In this document: positions 1 through 9,484 of the stretch, piece after piece
How positions within the stretch are numbered: position 1 is the first letter of the stretch
Layout: the number at the start of each line of letters is the position of its first letter
Assembly: GCF_040253585.1 (NCBI RefSeq)
Contig: NZ_JBELAU010000014.1
Location: 62,001-126,000, forward strand
DNA: 64,000 nucleotides
From: Emticicia sp040253585
GTDB lineage: Bacteria; Bacteroidota; Bacteroidia; Cytophagales; Spirosomataceae
Direction of reading: 5' to 3'
Translations under genes and position numbers: made by a program
The notes under the pieces: generated by a model
The model's database searches: none
The model's input: only the letters and a program-made list of their open reading frames with translations
Told to the model about the DNA's origin: nothing

Positions 1-2952
1 GATATTAATGCCGATGGGAAGTTGGATATTTATGTGTGTCATTCAGGAAATCTACAACCCGAAAAGAAAGCAAACGAACTGTTTATCAATCAAGGTAACG
101 ATGCCAATGGAATTCCAACTTTTGTAGAACAAGCAGCAAAATTTGGACTTGATAGCCCTGCCTCAAGCACAAACGCCTATTTCTTCGATGCCGATAAAGA
201 TGGAGACTTAGATATGTTCTTGCTCAACCATAACATAAAATCCCTTCCAGTTCTTGATGAAGCCCGCACAGCAGCTCTTGTAAAAGTCGATGATGCTGTG
301 AGTGGTTCGAGGTTCTACCGCAATGATAATGGATTTTTCAAAGATATAACTCGCCAAGCGGGCATTCAAAGTTCGGCACTATCTTATGGTTTGGGAGCAG
401 GAATTTCCGATATTAATCAAGATGGATGGCCAGATATTTATGTGAGTAATGATTATGCCGTGCCTGATCGACTCTACATAAATAATCAAAAAGGTGGATT
501 CAGAGAAGTAAGCCACGAACAAATCGGACATACTTCCAATTTTTCGATGGGAAATGATGTAGCCGATATTAACAACGACCAACTACCCGATATTTTTACG
601 CTTGATATGCTTCCCGAAGACAATCGCCGTCAAAAATTGTTGATGTCGCCCGATAACTATGATAAATTTGATTTGGGCGTAAGGTCTGGTTTTCATCACC
701 AATATATGCGAAATATGCTTCAACTCAACAACGGAAATGGCACTTTTAGCGAAATTGGACAGGTTTCTGGAATATCGAACACAGACTGGAGCTGGGCGGC
801 ACTCTTTGCCGATTATGACAATGATGGTTGGAAAGACCTATACATTACCAACGGCTATCTGCACGACTATACAAATCTTGATTTCTTGAAATACATGGAT
901 GATTTTATGGCAACCAAACAAGGCGGTTTTCAACGAACCGATGTACTTGAATTAGTGCAAAAAATGCCTTCATCGAATGTAAAAAACTATATTTTCAGAA
1001 ATAATGGTAAGCTAAACTTTAAAGACCAAACCACTAATTGGGGCATGGGTGAGCAATCGAATAGTAGTGGGGCGGCTTATGCTGATTTAGATAATGATGG
1101 AGATTTAGATTTAGTTGTAAACAATATTAATTCGCCCGCATTTATTTATCAAAATGAAGCAAATACCAAGCTCGGCAATCAGTTTTTGAAGGTAAAACTC
1201 AATGGTGAAAACAGCAACAAAATGGGGATTGGAGCAAAAGTTTATCTTTATGCCCAAGGAAATACCCAATACCAAGAACAAATGCCTACTCGTGGTTATC
1301 AGTCGAATGTGAGTTTTATGATGAATTTTGGTTTGGGTAAAAATACCAAAATAGATTCGATAAAAATAGTTTGGAATTCAGATAAGAGCCAAGTCTTGAG
1401 AAACGTACAAGCGAATCAAACTTTAGTTCTGGAAGAAAAGAATACTTCTGTAAAACTAAATCCAAACATTCAGAACAACACGTTTTTTACAGAAATAACT
1501 TCACCAATCGTTTCGGTTCAAAACAAAACCACGCATAATGACTTTAAAAGACAACCTCTATTGACTAATTCTCAGTCATTTATTAGTCCAATAATGGTCA
1601 AAGGCGATGTAAATAAAGATGGTCTCGAAGATATATTTGTAGGTGGAAGCTACGGAAAAGGTAGCGAACTTTACATTCAATCGAGTGGTACTTCTTTACA
1701 ATTCATAAAGAAACCTTTCCCCTCTAACCCCAATGCAGATGTAAGTGATGCTGTTTTCTTCGACGCAAATGGCGACGGTTTCCAAGATATTTATGTGGCT
1801 TATGGTGGCTACGGAAATTTCACCGAAAACGATCCTAATTTACAAGACCAATTATTTTTGAATAACGGAAAAGGCGATTTTACATTAAGTCCTTCTGCCC
1901 TACCCGCTATGCTCACAAGTACTGGTTGTGTACGAGTAGCCGACATCAACGGAGACTCAAAACCAGACCTTTTTGTGGGTGGACGAGTTTCTATCGGTAA
2001 ATATCCAAACATTCCTCGCAGTTATGTGTTGATTAATGAAGGCAAAGGGAACGGTTCGGCACCACTATTTAAAGAAAACACACCCGAAAATATAAAAAAT
2101 ATAGGCATGGTTACAGATGCTGCTTTTGTTGATTTAAACAAAGATAAAAAACAAGAATTGATAATTGTTGGAGAATGGATGCCTATAACGGTTTTTGAAA
2201 ATGAAAATGGGAAAATGACTGAAAAAACCGAAAATTATTTTGACCGAAAACTATCTGGCTGGTGGAATAAACTTGTAGTAGATGACCTCAACGCCGACGG
2301 TTTACCTGATTTACTGGTCGGAAATTTAGGTTTAAATAGCCAAGCGAAAGCAAGCGATAAACAGCCCGTAGAGTTGTATTATAAAGATTTTGATGATAAC
2401 GGTAGCATCGACCCAATTTTGTGTACGTATATTCAAGCACAAAGCTATCCGTATCTAACTCGTGACGAATTATTAGAACAAGTGCCAACCAAACGCCCAA
2501 AGTTTACGTCTTACGATAGCTATTCAAATGCAACTTTAACCGATATTTTTGGTGAAGATGAACTAAAAAATGCCAAGAAGCTCGAAGTAAATTACCTAAA
2601 AACAGCTTTATTGATTCAGAACCAAGAAGGTAAGTTTGAAGAAAAATCTTTGCCTATCGAAGCTCAATTTGCTCCAATATTTACGATAACAATCTTAGAT
2701 TATGACAAAGATGGAAATAAAGACCTTATTTTAGCTGGTAATTTAAATAAATCACGCTTAAAATTTGGCAAGTATGATGCCAACTATGGCCTATTGCTGA
2801 GAGGGGATGGTAAAGGACAGTTTACAAACATTCCACAGCGTCGATCGGGCTTTAATTTACAAGGAGATGTACGTTCATCATTATCAATAAAAGACAATAT
2901 ATTTTTTGGTATCAACCAGCAAAACATTCGAGCATTTAAAATAATTTATTAA
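1..2952 (+). CDS. VCBS/FG-GAP repeat protein with ASPIC/UnbV domain (5' partial)
   Basis: The reading frame is open from base 1, so the N-terminus lies outside the window; 983 residues are visible. The visible protein begins inside an FG-GAP/VCBS repeat (DINADGKLDIYV) and contains many more Asp-rich, calcium-binding-like blades such as DADKDGDLDMF, DINQDGWPDIYV, DYDNDGWKDLYI and DLDNDGDLDLVV. An ASPIC/UnbV-like segment lies around visible residues 405-480 (GIGAKVYLYAQG through LVLEE), followed by a second set of blades to the C-terminus. Proteins of this CRTAC1-like family are secreted or surface-exposed in Bacteroidota and often accompany SusC/SusD glycan-uptake genes; no such partner is visible here. 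Its substrate is unknown. A terminator-like hairpin follows about 220 bases downstream. Confidence 0.85.
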   Translation, partial: DINADGKLDIYVCHSGNLQPEKKANELFINQGNDANGIPTFVEQAAKFGLDSPASSTNAYFFDADKDGDLDMFLLNHNIKSLPVLDEARTAALVKVDDAVSGSRFYRNDNGFFKDITRQAGIQSSALSYGLGAGISDINQDGWPDIYVSNDYAVPDRLYINNQKGGFREVSHEQIGHTSNFSMGNDVADINNDQLPDIFTLDMLPEDNRRQKLLMSPDNYDKFDLGVRSGFHHQYMRNMLQLNNGNGTFSEIGQVSGISNTDWSWAALFADYDNDGWKDLYITNGYLHDYTNLDFLKYMDDFMATKQGGFQRTDVLELVQKMPSSNVKNYIFRNNGKLNFKDQTTNWGMGEQSNSSGAAYADLDNDGDLDLVVNNINSPAFIYQNEANTKLGNQFLKVKLNGENSNKMGIGAKVYLYAQGNTQYQEQMPTRGYQSNVSFMMNFGLGKNTKIDSIKIVWNSDKSQVLRNVQANQTLVLEEKNTSVKLNPNIQNNTFFTEITSPIVSVQNKTTHNDFKRQPLLTNSQSFISPIMVKGDVNKDGLEDIFVGGSYGKGSELYIQSSGTSLQFIKKPFPSNPNADVSDAVFFDANGDGFQDIYVAYGGYGNFTENDPNLQDQLFLNNGKGDFTLSPSALPAMLTSTGCVRVADINGDSKPDLFVGGRVSIGKYPNIPRSYVLINEGKGNGSAPLFKENTPENIKNIGMVTDAAFVDLNKDKKQELIIVGEWMPITVFENENGKMTEKTENYFDRKLSGWWNKLVVDDLNADGLPDLLVGNLGLNSQAKASDKQPVELYYKDFDDNGSIDPILCTYIQAQSYPYLTRDELLEQVPTKRPKFTSYDSYSNATLTDIFGEDELKNAKKLEVNYLKTALLIQNQEGKFEEKSLPIEAQFAPIFTITILDYDKDGNKDLILAGNLNKSRLKFGKYDANYGLLLRGDGKGQFTNIPQRRSGFNLQGDVRSSLSIKDNIFFGINQQNIRAFKIIY

Positions 2953-3291
2953 GATTCAACAAAAACATCATATATTTTCTTGAAATCATACAAAAATAAA
3001 TTATGTGCAATGCTTTGCAATGTCATGAATTAATCAAAAATATTGATAGTCAAACGATTGCACACCAAAGGCTATACGTGATATCTAAAACTATTTATAC
3101 AGAACATTAAAAAAAACACTATTTTTGATAACAGTAGAAAAAAAGTGATTAAGTTAACAAAACATTCGTAGAAGCCCCTAAGTTTCTTGGGGCTTTCTTT
3201 TTTCCAAACGTTTGAAAAGTTAGTATTTTGGAGTATTTTCATAAAACTCCAAACCTTTGATTCAGACTGCCATTTTCTCTATAATAATATT
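2953..3291. other. Intergenic region before galK
   Basis: No gene is visible in these 339 bases. It contains a TATTTTTG box at 3120-3127 that matches the Bacteroidota -7 consensus but lacks a clear TTG at the right distance upstream, then a terminator-like hairpin at 3171-3204. The 14 bases at 3120-3133 also occur at the lysR promoter (28345-28358). Confidence 0.6.
3171..3204 (+). terminator. Rho-independent terminator or attenuator hairpin
   Basis: An 8-bp stem (GAAGCCCC with GGGGCTTT, last pair G-T) encloses a 10-base loop and is followed by a T-rich run. It lies about 220 bases after the VCBS gene and 88 bases before galK. It could end the upstream transcript, or act as a leader attenuator if the box at 3120 is a promoter. 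Confidence 0.7.
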
Positions 3292-4470
3292 ATGATAAAC
3301 GCTATTTTAACCAATAAGTTTAAAGAACATTTCAACGCAAACCCTACTCTTTTAGTTAGAGCTCCAGGCCGCATTAATCTCATAGGTGAGCATACAGATT
3401 ATAATAATGGATTCGTGTTGCCTGCTGCAATCGACAAAGCCATTTATTTTGCTATTTCACCTCGAAACGACCAAAAATGTGTAGTTTATGCTTATGATTT
3501 AGATGATTTGTACGAATTTTCATTAGATAATCTCCAAAAATCAGAAAAAGGTTGGGCTAATTTTTTAATTGGAGTTTTGGCAGAAATCACCTCTAAAGGC
3601 AAACAAATCAATACAGGATTTAACGTGGTCTTTGGTGGAGATGTTCCACTTGGTGCAGGCTTATCATCATCAGCAGCAGTTGAAAGTGGCATTGGTTTTG
3701 CCCTCAATGAGCTATATAATTTAGAATTTTCTAAACTTGATTTGGCACTAATTGCCCAACAAGCCGAACATAAATACGCAGGCGTAAATTGTGGAATAAT
3801 GGACATGTTTGCTTCGATTCATGGCAAAGAAAATGCAGTAATCAAACTCGACTGTCAAGATCTTAGTTTTGAATATTTCCCATTCGATTTTCCCGATTAC
3901 ACCCTTGTTTTATGCAATACAGGAGTAAAACACAACCTCGGTGACAGTGAATATAATCAACGCCGAACCGAATGTGAAGAAGGTATAAAAATACTTCAAA
4001 GGGCGTTTCCTCAAGTTGATAGTCTGCGAGATGTAACGATGCAAATGCTAAGTAGTCAAGCCGATAAACTGTCGCCGATAGTTTACAAACGTTGCAAATA
4101 TGTTGTTGAAGAAATTGAACGAGTGACGATTGCTTGTAAAGCTCTCGAAAATGGGAATCTAAGCAGTTTTGGGCAAAAAATGTACGAAACTCACGAAGGA
4201 TTAAGCAAAGAATATGAAGTCAGCTGTCCCGAATTAGATTTTTTGGTTGAGCAAAGTCAAGATTTTGAAGCAGTGGTTGGAGCAAGAATGATGGGTGGTG
4301 GCTTTGGTGGTTGTACTATAAATTTAATAAAGGCCGATGCTGTTGATGAATTTATTAAAAAAATAAGTCTTGCGTATCATCAAGTTTTTAATATTCAGTT
4401 ACAAACATACATTGTAAATATCTCAAATGGTGTTGAAGCCATAGAAGAGGTTTTCGAAGAATTATCATAG
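3292..4470 (+). CDS. galK: Galactokinase
   Basis: Phosphorylates alpha-D-galactose to galactose-1-phosphate with ATP, the first step of the Leloir pathway, in the cytoplasm. The galactokinase signature GRINLIGEHTDYNNG lies near residues 26-40, the GHMP ATP-binding loop PLGAGLSSSAA follows, and the C-terminal GHMP motif GARMMGGGFGGCT is present. I chose the ATG at 3292, which gives 392 residues, the usual family length. The open frame extends 35 codons further upstream, but those residues overlap the terminator hairpin and do not resemble the family. No galT, galM or transporter is adjacent, so it stands alone. It converges on the operon that ends at 4482, with only 11 bases between stop codons. 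Confidence 0.95.
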   Translation: MINAILTNKFKEHFNANPTLLVRAPGRINLIGEHTDYNNGFVLPAAIDKAIYFAISPRNDQKCVVYAYDLDDLYEFSLDNLQKSEKGWANFLIGVLAEITSKGKQINTGFNVVFGGDVPLGAGLSSSAAVESGIGFALNELYNLEFSKLDLALIAQQAEHKYAGVNCGIMDMFASIHGKENAVIKLDCQDLSFEYFPFDFPDYTLVLCNTGVKHNLGDSEYNQRRTECEEGIKILQRAFPQVDSLRDVTMQMLSSQADKLSPIVYKRCKYVVEEIERVTIACKALENGNLSSFGQKMYETHEGLSKEYEVSCPELDFLVEQSQDFEAVVGARMMGGGFGGCTINLIKADAVDEFIKKISLAYHQVFNIQLQTYIVNISNGVEAIEEVFEELS

Positions 4471-4481
4471 ACAATCTTACA

Positions 4482-4979
4482 TCATAGCTCCACAATTGTG
4501 TAGGTGATTGTGGTACTGTATGTTTTCACAGGTAAAATAACTGATATTCCACTAAGAGTGTATTCAATCGGAATGTTGCTTAAGCTTGCACCACCAAGAC
4601 TCAGAAAACTAACATTTATTGTAAAAAAAGAAGTTGAAATAGTTGTAATGGTTTGAGCAGTAGTGCCTCCGCTGGCACTCACAGTTCCAAAAGGAGTTCC
4701 ACCACCAGTTCTACGAACAGTAAGAATCAAATTATCATGCCAATCGGTATTGCTTTGACTTACAGAAATTCGATAGTTTTTTGTTGATAACAAAGACCCT
4801 AAACCACTTGCAGTAATGAGTGTTTGATTAGTCGCACTGGTCAGCGAGCTGGGCGAATAATCGCTTCCAGTAACCGTTATAGCTGTAATTGAAGGAAGCC
4901 AATTTCCACTAACCGAAATCGCCTGGCTTTTTGCACAAAAGGTTATGGTTAGTAAAAATATAAGTAATATAATCTTCAT
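4482..4979 (-). CDS. Small secreted surface-structure protein (last gene of the usher-like operon)
   Basis: Not recognised by name. The 165-residue product has a clear signal peptide (MKIILLIFLLTITFCAKSQA), then a Ser/Thr/Gly-rich, beta-strand-like body without cysteines in the mature part. It ends in the strand YSTTITYTIVEL, which parallels the ends of the proteins at 4983 and 9485 (ITYTLIDN and VTYTLADN). It is the fifth gene of a minus-strand operon, 3 bases after the previous stop, so it is probably translationally coupled. By position it could be a minor or tip subunit of a surface fibre. The WxL and DUF4402-type fimbrial families have a comparable C-terminal strand; this relation is inference. 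It is the most divergent of the three small proteins. Confidence 0.6.
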   Translation of the reverse strand: MKIILLIFLLTITFCAKSQAISVSGNWLPSITAITVTGSDYSPSSLTSATNQTLITASGLGSLLSTKNYRISVSQSNTDWHDNLILTVRRTGGGTPFGTVSASGGTTAQTITTISTSFFTINVSFLSLGGASLSNIPIEYTLSGISVILPVKTYSTTITYTIVEL

Positions 4980-4982
4980 AAG

Positions 4983-5522
4983 TCAATTATCAATGAGTGT
5001 GTAGGTGATTTGGACAACGTTTGTTCCACTTCTCAACAATCCATAATTTGAAACATTTACCGTATAAGTGAGTTTAAAACCATTCCCTACTCCAACCCCT
5101 GTATAAGCTCCAGTTATATTATTCAATACAGTTGCAGCAGTTCCGAGTGTTACTGGACTTGCAACAGTCGCTACTAATGTTCCGAGCGTTCCGCCTCCAC
5201 CAACTGCTGCATTTAAACCTACTCTTAATTGTAAACCACTCGGTACAGTACCCGCCGACACACTGGCTTCTATTCTCCTACTTACTCCGTTCGCAACTGC
5301 TGAAGTAAAATTAAGCCATTTGGTTTCATCACTAACAGTCGTAGTAATTGATGACCCAGCCGTCGATGGGCTACCCAGTGTGAGTGTGCTACTTCCACTT
5401 GATGCAATACTTATTCGAGCAACACTACTAAAGGTCAAACTCACTGAGACGTTCCCCGATGTTTGAGCTTGATTCTTCAGAAAAAAAAGAGTAAATAGTA
5501 ATGTAAGCACAAGGTTTTTCAT
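4983..5522 (-). CDS. Small secreted fimbrillin- or WxL-like subunit
   Basis: The 179-residue product has a signal peptide (MKNLVLTLLFTLFFLKNQA), then an alternating hydrophobic strand (GNVSVSLTFSSVARISI) and a Ser/Thr/Gly/Val-rich body with no cysteine. Its C-terminus (YGLLRSGTNVVQITYTLIDN) closely parallels that of the 9485 gene (YGALRAGTYTLTVTYTLADN), so the two are paralogues. This architecture fits a secreted pilin-like subunit, with an N-terminal strand that could be donated to a neighbour; that mechanism is inference. It lies 2 bases after the usher-like gene and 3 bases before the last gene, inside one operon. The alternative is a WxL-type cell-surface protein with Tyr in place of the usual Trp in the last strand. 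Confidence 0.65.
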   Translation of the reverse strand: MKNLVLTLLFTLFFLKNQAQTSGNVSVSLTFSSVARISIASSGSSTLTLGSPSTAGSSITTTVSDETKWLNFTSAVANGVSRRIEASVSAGTVPSGLQLRVGLNAAVGGGGTLGTLVATVASPVTLGTAATVLNNITGAYTGVGVGNGFKLTYTVNVSNYGLLRSGTNVVQITYTLIDN

Positions 5523-5524
5523 TT

Positions 5525-8500
5525 CTATTCCAAATTAGAAGCAACACTTTTTGTTAGGTTATCGCTTGGGCTGATACTTGACACACGTTTACTCTCTATA
5601 TTTTTTGTTTTATTACGCTGGACAATTCTATTTTTTAACTGAAACCTGAATTCAACCTCTAATTTTATAAACCTCGTTTCTGGTTTTGGAATAAAACCAA
5701 TAGGAATGGCATCAAATAATTTAGTTTTTTGAGGCTGATTAGTTTTAGTGTTTTTGGAAACAGACTCCAATACTTTCTTTTTATTATCAGTAGCAGCCTG
5801 AGTTAAATTTTGTTTTTTACCTTGTTGATTATCTACGAGTTTGAAAGTCCGAGGCATAAACTCAATCTGACGCTCAACGGGGCGTACGGCAAATTCAGTT
5901 TTCTTAAATTTATCTACAGTAATCTCAATCGTTTGTTGAGCATTTATTACCGTAAAACCTTCTTGATTCCCCGCTAAAGTTGCCAAAATTTGCCAAGTAC
6001 CAGGCTTCATTTCTTTAAACGAAAACTCATTATTCTCATTAAGTTGAGTTGTAAAACTCTCATTTTCATTAAAAAGTTTGACTAAAACAACTGGTTTTTC
6101 GGTATAATTTGTCGCTATTTTTTCACTATCTTCAAATAAAACTTTTCCTTCGATACCACCCGTTTTTATTAACTGTATCTGAATATTGCTTGTACTGTCA
6201 GCTTTTAAATTTACTTCTAATGGTAGTTTTACATTCGTAATTACCCCAAATGGAGTTGTACTTTTATCTATTTCAAGATAATACTTATCAGGAATTAATT
6301 TATTAAAATAAAAATTACCGTTTTCGTCAGTCAATATACGTTTTTCGCCTAATTGTACAACTATTCCCTTTTTGCTTGCATTGGTAGAAAGACCCAAAAT
6401 TTGCCCTCTGATATTACTCAAACTTCTATTTTTAGCCACAGGAGCATTAATTCTTAGCGTATATTTCAGTGACAAATAAGTGTTTTTTTGAAAATCAGCC
6501 GACAAGTTGGGTATAAAAGTTTGTCCCGCAGTTAAATTAAAAGTATGATTTTTAAGTCTAAGGCCTACCGACAAGTCAAGTAAACTTCTATTTTCGATGA
6601 GTTCATCAGGAGCATAATTATTTCTGTAAGAAAAATTAGCACTCAACTTTTCACCCACGAACATTCGTAATGAACCTCCATAAAAAAACAAATCTGTCAA
6701 AGTATTTTCTGTCGAAAACTTACTTGTTCGTTGATGCTCAGCTATTCCACCAAGCCACATCCACGTAAAAACACGCACTTGTGGTTGTAACGAATTAGCT
6801 ATCGACTCTCTTGGCACGTTTGCGTCATTGGCCAGTAAAAGATTTTGAGCAGTTCCGTACCTTCCTTCATACCAAATAATCAATTTGGGAGCATTTAGAT
6901 TATAGGCAATTCGAGCAAAATCTTGTTTGAAATGAAACGTTTTGGGTTCGAGTCTATCTTCTCGTTCTTGTTTATTATAACTCAGCATCAGGTTGCTAAA
7001 TTTATTCAATTGAAAGCTTGTAAATGCTTGAATACTTGAATTATAAGGTGAAGTATTGAAATTAATGGCATCTAAACTCGGATTTATTCGTGTAATATTA
7101 TTGCCAACACCTATACTTATATGTTTACTAATGGCAAATGAAAGATTATTAACCAACAAATAGCTGTTATTGTAATAGCCATAAAAGTCTTTACCTGCAT
7201 AGATATAATCGCTATGTAATTGAAATCTTTTTAGTTGAATCGAAACTCTATTAAAAAGTCCGTAATCATACTTTTGCTCTACCCTATTTCCGACAATTTC
7301 GGTTTCCCAATTCAATACTTTTCCTTTAAATTTAGTGGAAACTCCCAATAAATCTGACCAAAACACACTATTTCTACTGGCCATGTATTTCGACATATAA
7401 TCAATCGAGACCCTAAACTTAGAGCTTGGTTTGAGGAAAAAACTACCTCCAAATGTTTCTTTTTGTTCATTAAAAAACCTTGGTTGAATGAAAAATCCAG
7501 AAAAACCAATTTTCTTAAATTCATTATCAATACGCACCCCACGACCAAATCGGCCAAATTCCATGAGGTTATTGAATTGCAATGTATAATCGCCAAGTTT
7601 AATAAAATTTTGATTTTTAAAACTATAATTGAGAGAATATACATCGTAGCTTCCCAAAATCGGAATTTCAATATTGGTAGGGCCATGAGCCGTGAAATCT
7701 AAAAAATGCTTACTTTTTGTATCCAAAAAACCCTTACCTTTTATGTCAAACTGTATTCCAGCAATATTTTGTTTGCCAATCATATAATTGGTGTACCACA
7801 CTCCAGCTTCGATTGGAAACCTAAGATAAGGGTCTTTTTTCTTTATTTTTGTTGAATATACAGGTACTAAATTAATTACTTGTATTGGCACAAGCGAGTC
7901 TTTCAAGTAAGCCTTTATACCAAGCGGTGTCTCCCATGAATTGCTATCACTCTCTTTTATCAATTGTATATTTTTTATCCTAACAGATTCATTCGGATTT
8001 ACTTTTAGCGTATCTAAATTGAATTCTATTCTTCCATCTATACTCTCTATCTTTATTGCCTCCTGACTATTTCCTTGGTTATGAATCAGATACTCTACTT
8101 TTAGTGTGTCTCCTTCCTTAACATATTCAGGTATCATAACGGGGTTTATCTCAACTCTTCTAGCTCTGAGTACATCAATCAATAGTTTTTTTGAAATAAT
8201 TGCCCCATTTTTTCTTTTAGCATAAACATAAAGCGTAAAACTGCCTGCTTTAGCAAACTTTGGCGGTAAAACAGTATAAATATATCGAAGAGTTTCTTGG
8301 TTGATTTGATTTTGTGGTTCTTTCTTAAAAAGTACTTGCCAATAAGCAGGTACTCCAAGCGAGACAATGATAGGTTCTTGCAGTTTGGTTGAGCTTTTTA
8401 CTTCAAAAACGATAGTAAAATGGGTACCTGGCGAAGCTGTTGTGGGAAGATTAAGCATATTTATTTCCAATCCCTCCTGTCCGAGACAGTCAAAAGAAAT

Positions 8501-8551
8501 CATTATAAAAAAATATATATGGGCAAGGAGCTTCACAGGGTTATCATTCAA
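5525..8551 (-). CDS. Usher-like outer-membrane protein with Ig-like and regulatory-like domains
   Basis: A 1008-residue secreted protein. In order: signal peptide (1-24, ending CLGQ); two Ig/NEW3-like domains (about 25-128 and 131-235); a long stretch rich in amphipathic, aromatic-ended strands (about 240-700) that reads as an outer-membrane beta-barrel; two carboxypeptidase-regulatory-like beta-sandwiches (about 711-790 with GVVQLG-type and TDENGNFYF motifs, and 797-890 with NEFSFKEMKPGTW); and a basic, Lys/Gln-rich tail. Barrel plus such small sandwiches recalls alternate and archaic fimbrial ushers, but the order of parts differs from classical FimD, and no TonB box or plug is recognisable. 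It sits between a chaperone-like gene (22 bases upstream) and two small secreted subunits, the gene order of a chaperone-usher operon. Its role as an export pore for the small proteins is inferred. Confidence 0.6.
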   Translation of the reverse strand: MNDNPVKLLAHIYFFIMISFDCLGQEGLEINMLNLPTTASPGTHFTIVFEVKSSTKLQEPIIVSLGVPAYWQVLFKKEPQNQINQETLRYIYTVLPPKFAKAGSFTLYVYAKRKNGAIISKKLLIDVLRARRVEINPVMIPEYVKEGDTLKVEYLIHNQGNSQEAIKIESIDGRIEFNLDTLKVNPNESVRIKNIQLIKESDSNSWETPLGIKAYLKDSLVPIQVINLVPVYSTKIKKKDPYLRFPIEAGVWYTNYMIGKQNIAGIQFDIKGKGFLDTKSKHFLDFTAHGPTNIEIPILGSYDVYSLNYSFKNQNFIKLGDYTLQFNNLMEFGRFGRGVRIDNEFKKIGFSGFFIQPRFFNEQKETFGGSFFLKPSSKFRVSIDYMSKYMASRNSVFWSDLLGVSTKFKGKVLNWETEIVGNRVEQKYDYGLFNRVSIQLKRFQLHSDYIYAGKDFYGYYNNSYLLVNNLSFAISKHISIGVGNNITRINPSLDAINFNTSPYNSSIQAFTSFQLNKFSNLMLSYNKQEREDRLEPKTFHFKQDFARIAYNLNAPKLIIWYEGRYGTAQNLLLANDANVPRESIANSLQPQVRVFTWMWLGGIAEHQRTSKFSTENTLTDLFFYGGSLRMFVGEKLSANFSYRNNYAPDELIENRSLLDLSVGLRLKNHTFNLTAGQTFIPNLSADFQKNTYLSLKYTLRINAPVAKNRSLSNIRGQILGLSTNASKKGIVVQLGEKRILTDENGNFYFNKLIPDKYYLEIDKSTTPFGVITNVKLPLEVNLKADSTSNIQIQLIKTGGIEGKVLFEDSEKIATNYTEKPVVLVKLFNENESFTTQLNENNEFSFKEMKPGTWQILATLAGNQEGFTVINAQQTIEITVDKFKKTEFAVRPVERQIEFMPRTFKLVDNQQGKKQNLTQAATDNKKKVLESVSKNTKTNQPQKTKLFDAIPIGFIPKPETRFIKLEVEFRFQLKNRIVQRNKTKNIESKRVSSISPSDNLTKSVASNLE

Positions 8552-8573
8552 AGATTTATTAGGAGTTATTATT

Positions 8574-9365
8574 TTACTCTATTTCAATCGTAAGATTTGA
8601 GCCAAATAGCCCCCTACCATTATCTGCCACTAATACACCATCGTATTTGCCTTTGGGCAAATCACTTACTTCGATTTCAAAATTGCTACATTTTTCAGGA
8701 AATACTCGGCGAGAACGTCCTTCTAAAGTCTTAACCTTCTGACCTTTAGCATCATAAATTTCTAATTGCATCTTAGTACGAACAGAAAACAATCCTTCGT
8801 TTTTAAGTTGAACCTCCACTAATCGAGACGAAATCTGTGTTTTCTTTAGTCTTACATCTTCAAAAATCATTTTTGGAGACTCAAATGAACCTAAATCAAC
8901 CAATACCTGAACAGCATATCGCACCTTTGACGCTATATTTAAGCCATTTTTTTCGCTATTTGAAATCGGCTCACCAGGTTCAATCATTATGACGAGCCAA
9001 TACGTACCCTTTCTATCTACTTGACGTGGAATATTAACAGTATAAAATAAGTCATATTCTTCTCCTGCCGACAGACTCTTTCCGTCAGTGCTGGTTTTTA
9101 GCCAATTTTTTAGGCTTCTATCATGGGTTTCAGTACTTGAAAAAACTTCACCCTTACCACAAGAAAATAGCATATCTTGTTTATAAGCCACAAATTTTTC
9201 GGGCTTATCACCATCATTTTTTAGTTTTATTTTTCCAGTAAAGATACTTCCATCCGAACCCGTATGTTGATGCGTAAGTCCATTTAAAACCACAATCGTT
9301 CCGAAGGTTTTCAGCGACCAAAAAAGTAATAAAATCAAACAAGCAGCGACGTAATTATTTTTCAT
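8574..9365 (-). CDS. Periplasmic two-Ig-domain protein, DUF916/WxLIP- or chaperone-like
   Basis: The start at 9365 gives 263 residues and a proper signal peptide (MKNNYVAACLILLLFWSLKTFG); an upstream ATG at 9392 would add nine unlikely residues. Two Ig-like halves are visible. In the first, the stretch SLKNWLKTSTDGKSLSAGEE, then VNIPRQVDRKGTYWLVIMIEP, matches the pattern of DUF916 (the WxL-interacting protein family) and equally the COOH-type beta-sandwich of pilus chaperones. The second half (about 165-263) is another sandwich ending GLFGSNLTIEIE. There is no C-terminal membrane anchor, unlike Gram-positive DUF916 proteins. It follows the first subunit gene by 119 bases and precedes the usher-like gene by 22. 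Most likely it binds the small secreted proteins in the periplasm; this is inference. Confidence 0.6.
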   Translation of the reverse strand: MKNNYVAACLILLLFWSLKTFGTIVVLNGLTHQHTGSDGSIFTGKIKLKNDGDKPEKFVAYKQDMLFSCGKGEVFSSTETHDRSLKNWLKTSTDGKSLSAGEEYDLFYTVNIPRQVDRKGTYWLVIMIEPGEPISNSEKNGLNIASKVRYAVQVLVDLGSFESPKMIFEDVRLKKTQISSRLVEVQLKNEGLFSVRTKMQLEIYDAKGQKVKTLEGRSRRVFPEKCSNFEIEVSDLPKGKYDGVLVADNGRGLFGSNLTIEIE

Positions 9366-9484
9366 TGGAAAGATGGATTTTTGTTGGCACAAGCAATCTA
9401 ATACCTATATGGCTTAGCTACAACCAATAACTAAACCATAAAGTCTAACATTTTTCACAATAATACTTAATGCTGATACCTAAA

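Noticed and set aside
7463..7702. Plus-strand open frame inside the usher-like gene
   Set aside because: It lies wholly inside the well-supported 1008-residue gene on the other strand and has no features of its own.
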